This document shows positions 37,647 through 48,033 of a stretch of 64,000 nt of DNA, in pieces. Position numbers and translations under genes: made by a program. The notes under the pieces are model-generated. The model worked only from the letters and a program-made list of their open reading frames with translations. It did not search any database and was not told the DNA's origin. Position 1 is the first letter of the stretch. Every line of letters begins with the position of its first letter. Origin of the DNA: Malania oleifera (taxonomy: Eukaryota; Streptophyta; Magnoliopsida; Santalales; Ximeniaceae); assembly GCF_029873635.1 (NCBI RefSeq), contig NC_080427.1, positions 72,075,348-72,139,347 on the forward strand, in the 5' to 3' direction.

Positions 37647-37673
37647 GGCCACGTGGCCAAAGGTCTATAAATA
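37647..37673 (+). promoter_or_regulatory. LTR promoter: G-box palindrome and TATA box
   Basis: GGCCACGTGGCC (37647-37658), a perfect palindrome with a CACGTG G-box core, lies 8 bases before TATAAATA (37666-37673). It follows directly on the GTCGAC palindrome array. G-boxes bind bZIP/bHLH factors in plants; function here is inferred. Confidence 0.6.
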
Positions 37674-38734
37674 GCAAAAAATCGAGATTCAGCAAGAGAA
37701 ATTTATTTTTCTCTATTTTTTCTCTCCTGCTCGGTTTCTCTCCCCTTCTCTCTAGATTTCTTGCCTTGTTTCTCCCCGTTTCGCTGATCACAAGCCACCA
37801 CGTTGATCCTAGGGAGATTCTCCACAAGTTTGTTGGAATAAATTATTGGTTTGGCCAACTTGGGCACCATCCGAAAACTAGGGTAAGTAGATTATTATGA
37901 TATTTTCAGTATTACCAGGCTTACCTAAGTTTAGATTTTGTGTTGTATGGAAATATACTAGTGTTCTATGTAATAAATTAAGATGTTATGATTTCAAGAT
38001 TAGGGTGTTTTTGGGACCCTACAGACATGGGTTGAGGACCCCAATGAATATTTCTTGGAGCCCAGGTAAATTATAGTTCAGAAAATTACAAGTATGTAGG
38101 TTTGGAGAAATATAGTTGATTTATTAGAAATATGTATATATGTATTATTTCAGGATTTAAGGGATAGTACGCCGTGAGAATGAGGATAGAGTTGGAGGAG
38201 AGCCTCCCAACCAGTTAGGTAAGGGAAATATGCTATGCTAGTAAATTCAGAAATATTATTAGTAAATTATAGTATTTGTTTGTTAAGGTACATGGTATAA
38301 ATTATATAGTTTTTCAGATTTTAGAACATGAGTTTTATTAATTGTGTGGCCTGAGTAGATATTTGTTTAGTACAGAGTTTATATAGTTTTTCAGAATATT
38401 ATAATTTATAGTGTTTTTGCATAGCAGCATGTTTTACTAGATTTTACAGAATTGTGAATTATAGTGTATATATAGATAGATATATCTTACAGACCAATAT
38501 TTACCAAACAAATATTTTACAAATATTATATAGACAAATATTTTACAATATTTACAGAATGGCATGATTTCCAAAAACCATAACACTTAGACATTACAGA
38601 TTATTTCAGTCAGATATTACACTCAGACATTACAGTTTTTTAGTCAGATATTATAGTATTTTCAAATAAGATTTATAGTATTATGGTTATTTTGGAATCA
38701 TGATGAAAACAGTAGGATATCTATAGAAATAGTA

Positions 38735-40643
38735 TGTAACGACTTGTTATAATTTAAATTTATATTATTTTTTTCTATATATACTGTTATTCACATATAA
38801 GCTGAAATTACACTGCTCTGATACTTTCTATTTCAGGTCTAATTATCCATCTAAGCAGCGAGAAGCTGTAGTCATATATTCTCAACCATACACAAAATTT
38901 TACAATACCAGAGAGCTAGATTATCCTCAAGTTACATGTATATAACTGAATAGGGCTATACAAAAATATTTTCTACCCCAAAAGATACTCACCCTACTGA
39001 CAGGGTAGCACTGAAGCCCTTTACCTGCAAGCTTGATTAGCTCGCCTAACTGGATCACCTGAAAAATGTCAATTTAATGGGATGAGATGACGCTCAGTAA
39101 GATGAAATATGCTATTACTAGTGTGTGGCAAATAAGTTACAATATAATTGTTTGATTCTATATAATCATGTATAACTGAATCTGTAAATACTGTACAAAT
39201 AATATAAACCACCACCTATATCCATGTTGCTTAACATATCTATATTTTAGGTTTCTACTCATAATACTTCTAATGTACATAAGTATATTCTCTGTTTTTG
39301 TAAAACTATATATACATAATAATAATTGAAAAACTTCCCTGGATGGATAGTTGTATGTCATGATTTAACCCCTCATGACAAGGTTGTACAGCCTATTGGC
39401 GGGATCTATCACTGGCTGGCCTACCAGGATAAACCACTATACTCCGTCAGTCAGATTGGCCCTCCTTAACCTATATCTAATGGGGAGTCTGTCCACAACA
39501 TAGGCACGATCGATTTATCTACCACATATTATCTGAATATGTGGTTGCACTCTGAACTGTATATAGCTACGGTACCGTGCTTTGTAAACTGCATCTATAG
39601 TAGTCCATCAGGGTCTGATACCATATAGTACGTTTCTGTATATAACTATCCGTTTTACCATGATTATGTAATAGTTGTATTAACCATGACGCTAAAATAA
39701 ACTGTTTCTATAACAACTGTATTTCTGAAATTAACTGTAATTCTGTATGTCATGGTATTGTAAACTTTATAATCATGGTATTTTGAAATTGATGTAAAAC
39801 ATATTTCCTGTCTGTATATTCTATAAATATAATCCTAAAAATTATTGTAAAACATGTTTCTGGACTATATCTATATTCATAAGTCACACAGTAATTTAAA
39901 ACATATTAGACATAATTGATAAACTGTATAAATTTCTACTGTGAATGATAATTTGGTAAAAATGTATAATTTATACTGAAAACATACTAGAGTTGCCTAG
40001 CATAGCATATTTCCCTTACTTGATTCCTTCTAAAATCCCCTACTGTAATGGGCCTTACACCCGCAGGACTCCCCACTCAGTATCCTGAAAACAATATTTT
40101 CCAGAATAGAATATTACTATTTCTTCGCCTACTACATTTCCTACAACTGCTGGAAAGCCAAATTTTGACAAAAAAAGCTTACCCTAAATTTGGGATGAAA
40201 TTCAATTTCGTCCCATTGACGATCAGTTCTGGTAAACTTAGGGAGAACTTTCCCAGGAGCGTTGTGGTGGCCTCAAATCGTTAATCCGGCAAATGGAGGG
40301 GCTGTAATTGAAGAGAGAATGAAGAGGAACCATAGAGAGAGAAAAGAGAGAGACTTCCGCTGAATTTCGGCGTAAAATCTGATTTTAACACTATTTATAT
40401 TATGGGATTCATCGACAAGCCATGTCACCTCGTCAAAAAGGCCAAGAGGAAATTCGTCGATGAGCCCTCCCTTTCATTGACGAAATTCAAAGTCGCCCAG
40501 AACATCCTCTCGGTATCTTCTTGTCGATGAGGCACACCCTCGTCGACCACGTTCGTCGACGAAACCTGCTACCTCCTTCTGTAACTGTTTTCCATTTACC
40601 CTTTTCATATTATTTAAATACTATTATTCCTCAGGTCGTTACA
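38735..40643 (-). mobile_element. Solo gypsy LTR (minus) inserted in the + LTR
   Basis: Plus-strand ends are TGTAACGACTTG and CAGGTCGTTACA, the family's inverted termini. The flanks TAGTA (38730-38734) and TAATA (40644-40648) are a 5-bp target duplication with one change. In minus orientation it keeps GTCGAC palindromes (40430-40565), a CT tract, donor and acceptor-like sites (about 40019 and 39059) and CGGTACCG (about 39569). There is no interior, so it formed by LTR-LTR recombination. Confidence 0.85.
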
Positions 40644-41964
40644 TAATATATACAATATCAGACCCTAATGAATCAAGTTATGTTCAATTAGCAGAGCACG
40701 ATACCGTTGCTAGTATTGATCAGAGTGCAACCACACATCTTAAATAGTGTGTGGATGGTTTCTGTCAACCATGCCTGGAGGGATTCCACACTCCCCAGAA
40801 GACTAGGTTGAGGTGGCCAGTTTGATGAGGTAGTTACCAGTTCCGTGCCTAGGAGAGGTTGCAGTTTGGCCGAACTGAGGATTGGTAGAGTTACAGTTGA
40901 CTTACTTGGTAGGCCAACCAGGATTAAGTTCCGCCTATAGGCCGCACAACCCTGTCATGAGGGTTTAAATCATGACGTACAGTTTTCTAGGGTAAACATC
41001 TCAGTTATGTATATGTATATAGATTTAAAAAATATCAGAAGATATAGTATGATACTAGAAGTTTGAACAAGTATAAAAACTCAGATAATACAGTTATACT
41101 TTAAACTATGATAAATGCAAGTTATATTGTATTTTGATTTACCCACTTTTATAGTTTCAAATATTGTTAGTATAATATTTATGAAACTCAGTTGCCACAC
41201 ACTAGTAATAACATATTTTCTCTTACTGAGCGTTGTCTCATCCCAGTGATTTAACATTTTTCAGGTGATCCAGCTAGGCGAGCATATCAAGTTCGCAGAT
41301 AGAGAGATCTTTTGTACTGCCCTGTTTATAGGGTAAGTGTATTCAGGGGATTTTATTTTTGAGTAAATGATACTGGGATGATGTGTAAATATGTATGTAT
41401 GGTTTGGAAACATTGAATTTTGGTATTATAAATATGGGTGTATGACTTTATGTTTTCAGCTGCATAGGCGTGTCAATATGTGTACAAGGATACCTCAGTT
41501 CCTATTTGGGTTCTCAGATGTTATAGCAGGTATTACAGGGGTATCAGAGTAGTGTTATATGTAAAAAAATAGAAAATAAAAATGAGGTTATTTTTGGGTT
41601 GTTATAGTTTGGTATCAGAACCTTGGTTGCTAGGTTCTATAAACTCTAGAGTGTAGTGAAAAACAATACCAGAATATAAGAATAGAGTTTGGAGAAAGAT
41701 AAAATAGAGTATAAGTGAATTAATGTTGGAAAAACTAGGATGAGAATTTAGGATTCTGTTCTGCGATTTGGAAGCAAGAATTTTGAGGTAGTTTCTGTGA
41801 TTTTCCTAGGGTGACAATTTCAGGAAAACTATAGTAAACTATTGTCAAATTCTATTTCCATATGGTAGGGCCAGACCTTAAATTAGTGATAGGAAGTAAG
41901 GGGTATTTTAGTAGTATAGCATTGTAAGGTTCGGATTCTCAGAACAATTTGGTAATATTGCAGG

Positions 41965-43104
41965 ATGGACCCAGGAGGTAGTAGCACTCACGCTAGTGGC
42001 GACGACGGAGCAGGGCCTTTTGGTGTAAGTGGCAGGGATTTAGATGCTGCGTTACGCAGTGTGGCTCAGTAGGTCATGGCTGAGATTGCCCGGAGCTCCA
42101 AGGAACAGGGAGGTCCATCTACAGCTCAAGGATGCACAGTAAAAAAATTTACAAAGATGAACCCACTAGCATTTTCAGGAGCGGATGATCCTGCAGTTAC
42201 GGAGAATTGGATGTAAGAGATAGAGAAGATTTTGACAGTGCTCCATTGCACCGATGAGCAGAGGGTTCTTTATGCCACATATAAGCTGACAGGGGACAGC
42301 CACTAGATTATTGGAGGAGCAGAGATCCATTCTAGTGCTGATGACCTAGCCCCGATTCAGGGACATATTCTTTGATAGATACTATCCTGCCTCGGTCAGA
42401 GAGGCTAAAGTACAGGAATTTTTGAGCTTGTCCCAGGGATCGATGGCAATCCAGCAGTACGCAGCAAAATTCATCGAGTTGTCGCACTTCTGCCCTTATA
42501 TCGTCCTAGATGAACCCAAGAAGGCCAGGACGTTCGAGAGGAATTTGAGGTGGGACATTTATAAATAGGTGGCAGTTCTTAAGATACAGGACTTCTTGGA
42601 ATTAGTAGATATGACCATGGTAGCAGAGGACAGTGAGCAGGTATGTGTGGGAGTATTGAAACAAAGAAAGAGACCCACATATCCAAATTTTCAGACTGGG
42701 CCTAGTTGAGGTCTATGGAGAGGAGGCAAAGCTGGTGAGGGTCAAAGGCAGACAACAGGCCATAGTGGATATCAGGGTGGGTAGACTTATCCAACTTGCT
42801 TTAGGTGTGGTCAGAGATATCCGAGTGAGTGCCGATTTGGTGAGAATGCTTATTACTGATGTGGGAGACCTGACCATATGGCTCGATCATGTCGAGGACC
42901 ATCGAACTATGCACCAACTCCCAGACTATTTCGGGGTGGTTACCAAGCGCTCTGTGGAGGCCAACAGAGGAACATAGCACCAGCGAGGGTTTATGCTTTG
43001 ACACCAGGAGACGCCAAGGCTACTGGAGATGTTGTTACAGGTATACTTACTGCTTACAATATAAAGTTGTTGTTTTATTTAACACAGGTGCCACCCATTC
43101 CTAG
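41965..43104 (+). pseudogene. Gypsy gag and protease start, broken, truncated by an inverted junction
   Basis: ATG 41965 opens MDPGGSSTHASGDDGAG. A TAG interrupts at about 42070 (SVAQ-stop-VMAEIA), and more stops and shifts follow near 42214, 42305 and 42567. Retrotransposon gag motifs are still readable (TENW, DEQRVLYATYKLTG). Two zinc knuckles follow at 42798-42890 (CFRCGQRYPSEC and YYxCGRPDHMARSC; the first C of the second is lost to a stop). The protease begins with VYALTPGDA and LFNTGATHS (D replaced by N, or the active-site Asp lost) and is cut at about 43104. Confidence 0.8.
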
Positions 43105-44570
43105 TCAGTCGCGTCAGCGGCCAAGATAACGTTAAGAATCCCTTAACAAAACGACAGTAATAACCAGCCAACCTCAAGAAACTCTTGATCTCCTCGACGT
43201 TCCTCGGTCTAGCCCAATTCACTACCACGTCAATTTTACTATGATCCACTGAAATTTCATCCCCTGAGATAACATGCCCCAAAAACACAACCTTCTCGAG
43301 TTAGAATTCACATTTGCTGAACTTGGCGTATAACTTCTTTCCCCTGAGCTTCTGTAAGGCCTGCCTCAAATGTGTCTCATGCTTCTCATAACTCCTCAAA
43401 TAGACCAGTACATCATCAATAAAAACAACAACAAACTGGTCTAAATATTGGTGGAAAATTCTATTCATCAAATCCATGAATATTGTAGGAGCATTCGTCA
43501 GACCAAAAGGAATAACAAGAAACTCATAATGCCCATACCTGGTCCTAAAGGCCATCTTCAATACATCTTCTGCCCTTACCTTTACTTGATGGTAACCTGA
43601 TCTGAGGTCAATCTTAGAATACACCCATGTACCCTAGAACTGATCAAATAAATCATCTATACGGGGTAGATGATACTTATTATTGATTGTCACCTTATTA
43701 ATTTCCTTGTAATCTATACACATCCTCATGGACCCATTTTTCTTCTTCACAAATGGTACTGGAGCTCCCCACAGAGATACATTGGGCTGTATAAAACCTT
43801 TATCAAGCAAATCTTGCAATTGATTCTTTAATTCTACCAACTTTGCTGGCGCCATTTGGTAAGGTGCTTTAGAGATCAGCGTTATACCTGGAAGCAGATC
43901 AATGGGAAAATCTACCTCACGATCAGGTGGCAAACCTGGTAGCTCATTTGGAAAAACATTTATAAACTCTTTTACTATTGGCGTACTAGTCAGCTTCAAT
44001 TTATTCCCTAACATCTCCTTCACAAAGGCCACAAATCCCTGACAACCACTCAGGAGCAGTCTCCTCGCCTAAATAGCTGAAACCAACTAAGGTGGGGATT
44101 GCACTCACGACCCTATAAACATGAATTCTAGTCTTCCAGGAGTTTTGAATATCACTTCTCTTGAACAACAATCTATACTGGCAAAATTAGTTGCTAACCA
44201 ATCCATGCCGAATATTACATCAAACCTGTGCATGTCCAGCACTATCAAATCAGCAGAAAAAATTTTCGCCTGAATATCAACTGGACAGCCTCAGAGCACC
44301 CTACTACACCTCACTAGTGACCCGGTCGGTGTAGTTACTACCAACTCAGTGTCTAATAACTGTGTTTCTATCCCCCACACAATTTAATACATCCCATAGA
44401 CATGAACAAGTGTGCAGCTCCTGAGTCAAATAATACAATAACTTTAAATGAAAGTATGATAATCATACCTATCACCACGTTGTCGGCTGTCTCAGTATCA
44501 CCTGACGTCAGAACAAAAACTCTGGCTGGAGCCATATTCCTCTGTTGACCTCCATGTGGCACTTGATAGC
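43105..44570 (-). pseudogene. Gypsy pol: protease and reverse transcriptase, truncated
   Basis: On the minus strand, the protease has VIVLFDSGAAH (44430 region, DSG active site) and later FDVIFGMDWL. Reverse transcriptase runs from about 44032: [63 protein letters not shown] and [12 protein letters not shown] (the FIDD catalytic pair), then FLGHVISGDE. Stops at about 43635 (from CAG) and 43303 (from TGG), and frameshifts before 44032, break it. It stops at the LTRLTR segment that precedes RNase H. Confidence 0.87.
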
Positions 44571-44649
44571 CTCCCCGAACAGGTCTAGGAGCGAGAGCAA
44601 CACCAATTTGAGCTTAACAATCTCTCATCATATGTCCTGGCTCCCCACA

Positions 44650-45560
44650 ATGGTAGTAGATACCTCCCCCGAGCTGACATTCACCTGGATGTCTCTTCCC
44701 ACAAGTCGGGCAAACTGGAAAAGGCCGCATACCCTGAAACCCACGACTCCCCTCTCCTACCTCTGATCCCTGTAGTAGCCACCTCTCTTCCATGAACCTC
44801 GACTAGACCCCTGCTGGGAACTAGAAGGCGTGGATCTCTTCTTCTGTCTCTACTTCTCAGCCTCCAATAGCTCTCCAACTTCTGCCATAGTTGCCCTATC
44901 TACCAACTCGGCAAAATCTTGTAATTTTAGTATTGACACTTGCTTATATAATTCTCTCCTCATACCCCTTTCAAACTGTCGTACCTTCTTCGCTTCATCT
45001 GGAATAATGTACGGGGCGAAGCGAGATAACTCAATGAACCTTGCCGCGTACTGCTGTACTATCTGCTGTTCCTGCTTTAGATTCAAGAACTCCTTAATTT
45101 TGGCTTCCTTGGACGAGGCTGGAAAATATCTATCAAAAAATATCTTCTTAAATCGCTCACATGTCATCTCTATAGGCACTCTCATATGCTGCTCTAGGAG
45201 TTTCATTGTCGTCCACCATCTCTCGGCTTCCCCAGTCAATTTATATACAGCAAACAACACCCTCTGCTCCTTAATACACTGTAGTACTACAAATACTTTT
45301 TCAATCTCCTGCACCCAGTTTTCAGTGACTGCAGGATCAGTTCCTTCTTAGAAAGTTAGAGGATTCATATTAGTGAACTTCTTAATCGAACTACCATGGC
45401 CTGCATACGGACCACCCTGCTCTCTAGAGTTTTTAGCAATTTTAGCCATGACTTGTTGAGCCACGCTATGTAGTACTGCATCTACATCACCACCTGCAGC
45501 GCCTGAGGGCCCAGCACCCTCGTTACCACTAGCATGGGTGCTACTACCTCGAGGGTCCAT
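44650..45560 (-). pseudogene. Gypsy gag and zinc knuckles
   Basis: Starts MDPRGSSTHASGNEGAG at 45560, with one stop at about 45348. The capsid region follows (ENWVQEIEKVF, RVLFAVYKLTGEAERWW, FFDRYFP, QYAARFIELSRFAPYI, FERGMRRELYKQ). A basic linker leads to knuckles (CRKRHPGECQLG, then CGEPGHMMRDC) between about 44750 and 44610. It is nearly intact apart from the stop and a shift. Confidence 0.85.
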
Positions 45561-45867
45561 CCTGAAAAGACAATAAACTTAGATTAGGACCCTACTACTA
45601 TAACATATCATCTAATTATCCTTAACTAATCCATCACCCTTGATTTTAATTCAAGGTTCAATCCTGCAACCTAGATAACCAACCCGACAATAGTTTACCA
45701 TGGCTTTCCTGAAATCGTCACCCCAGGAAAGGCACACAAACCATCACTGAAGTCCTGCATCTAGACTACAAACCAAACCTTAAATTCCCTTATCCTATAC
45801 TCTGGTATTGTTACTGTTGCATTCTAGAGTCTACAAAACCTAGCATCCTAGGCTCTGATACCAAAAC

Positions 45868-47642
45868 TGTAACGACCTGCTTAAATTACGACATAATTAA
45901 TCACTTTAAACACCCTGATACCGCTAACTATTCATATAATAAAGTCAACCTGAACCCATGGGTAACAGGGACAATCCTGTCATACACAGCGGAAACCTAA
46001 GCAGTAGTAAATATAAATTTCATACACTCAACCATAAAATACAATATACTAGAGTACCTACATTCCACCATATACTATTTGAACATAAATCCTCAAAGTC
46101 ACCAAAAGATAAAACTAGGATCTAATACCAAAAACTAGCTGATCCTAACTCAAAACTTACCCTCCTAGCGGGGTAGTAAAAAACTGTCTCAATAGCGTCC
46201 TCGATCCGCCGGTCTTTCTAGGTTCCTTGAAATGGTTTAAGCTGGGGTGAGACACCTCTCAGTAAGGGAAATAAACTAAATACAGCTATGTGGCAACATG
46301 AATATTTGCGTGCTATAATAAATACATAGTACATATCACATGCTTGAAAAACTGACAATATCATAACTAAATAAACATATCATTTCGTAGATATACTAAA
46401 TCATACTGCATTTCACTATTTATAAAATCATCTGATATAACTAGCAATTTAAAATTTACCCAGGATGAATAACTAGCTGATGTCATGTATTACCCCCCCC
46501 CCCCAATGATGGGTTGTGCAGTCCGAAGGCGGGACCCGACAATGACTGGCCGACCACTGTCGAGTTAAAAATGTTTGTAAGTACGATGGATCAGCCGCAC
46601 CCTAGTCCGAACTGCCAGGTGGACATCTACAACTCTACACTGAAAGCCACATCAACTATCCATCTCCCACCCCCTCTACTAGTAGGGGCAGTTAGCACAA
46701 GTATGAACTAAACTGAACTGTATAGCTACGGTACCGTTCTCCTTAAGCTGATCTGAACTATCATCCAGGTTCTGATAACATATAGTACATGATAATATAC
46801 TATTTAACGTAAATAGATTGATAGCATTTTTCTGAATTCTGTAATAACATAAATAATTACGGCATTGCGTCGAACACATTCATAACTGCGGCCTTGCGCC
46901 GAAAACATGCATAACTACGGCCTTGCGCCGACTATCAATCACGGTTTTGCACAAAACATAACATACATACTGATCTGAATAAATGTACTATTTATCATGT
47001 ATTATGAAATCATGGTTTACTAAATTATCATGTTATTTTTGAAATAACTGCAAATATGCTTTTCCCATAAAATTGACTCAACATAATACAATTTGCAAAA
47101 AATAATATTCATGCCACACAAACTGAATAAAATCATGAATTCTATTCTGAAATCACATTTCCTGACATTTCATACTAAAAATACATATTCCTGTGTAACA
47201 ATAGTATTTTCCCAAATATATATATTTTCACAAATATGCTTATATATAATACATGCTTTCTGAACATAACCCCGCTATTAAATAATAATAATTTAATGAA
47301 CAATTACTACTTTAGTTTACTCCCTTACCTGACTACTGAAAAGCCCCTACAATGTCTAGTCCTACACCCACAGGGTTCCCCATTCAACACCCTGAAAACA
47401 ACATCTCCCTGAACAAAACTTTAGTATTTCTTCAAGTACTACATTTCCTACAACTGTGGAAAAGCCAAATATTGAATAAAAAGTCTTATCTTGAATTTGG
47501 GATGAAATCCAAGTTAACCCCACCAACGATCCACTCTAGCATATTTGAAGAGAACTTTCCCAAGAGTGTCGTGGTGGCCTCAGATCATTGAACTGGCAAG
47601 AATCCAGCCTGAAATCTTAGAGAGAAGGGGGAAGGGACGAAC

Positions 47643-47700
<58 letters not shown>

Positions 47701-48033
47701 AGTTTTCATGTGATTTCTACAAAAAAAATCAAGTTTAGGCTATTTATACACCTGCACTCGTCGACGAGCCACATCACTTCGTCAACGAGGCAACAAAGGA
47801 AGTTTGTCGACAAATGCCTATTCCTCGTCGATGAAATTATGAACTAAAAAAATAGCCTCTCGGTATCTTCTTGTTGACGAGACACGTGTCCCCGTCGACG
47901 ATCCCTTCAAGCTTGTTCGTCGACGAACGTGTTGTGTTCGTCGACGAGACCACCCCTATTATATTTCAAACTCAATCTCCTTTTCTCTCCTCCTTCTATT
48001 ATTTAATTAATATAATTCCTTCAGTTCTCTATA
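45868..48033 (-). repeat. Gypsy 5' LTR (minus)
   Basis: 2166 bp, plus-strand ends TGTAACGACCTGC and TCTCTATA. GTCGAC palindromes lie at 47756-47945, the TATA box (minus TATAAATAG) near 47740, the GA tract at 47645-47697, CGGTACCG at 46729-46736, and a C12 run at 46493-46504. It is a close relative of the LTR at 57393. Confidence 0.88.
47645..47697. repeat. (GA)n microsatellite in gypsy LTR leader
   Basis: About 50 bases of GA just inside the transcribed leader; the same site carries 90 bases at 59156-59247 and (CT) at 51234-51304. Confidence 0.95.

Larger units (their letters stand above)
37399..41605 (+). repeat. Ty3/gypsy 5' LTR, split by a nested solo LTR
   Basis: The LTR parts are 37399-38734 and 40644-41605 (about 2.3 kb together). 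The start is decayed (ACCGGATAATTATAG aligns with the CCCGAAGAAATTATAA start of the copy ending at 59538). Then come the GTCGAC palindrome array (37483-37645), TATA box, leader, donor-like GGGTAAGTAG (37881) and TTAGGTAAGGGAAATATGC (38216). After the insert come GATACCG (about 40692) and the acceptor-like TTTTTCAGGTGATCC (about 41258). TGGTATCAGAACC (41610-41622) is the primer site. Confidence 0.8.
43105..48033 (-). mobile_element. 5' half of a minus-strand gypsy element
   Basis: In element order: 5' LTR 48033-45868, primer site (minus TGGTATCAGAGCC, 45863-45851), gag (45560-44850), zinc knuckles and protease, and reverse transcriptase up to just before RNase H, where it is cut at about 43105. 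The 3' half and 3' LTR are absent. It joins tail to tail with the + element ending at 43104. Confidence 0.85.

Noticed and set aside
42735..42977. ORF on + strand in the gypsy gag region
   Set aside because: Frame-shifted shadow of the zinc-knuckle region of gag.
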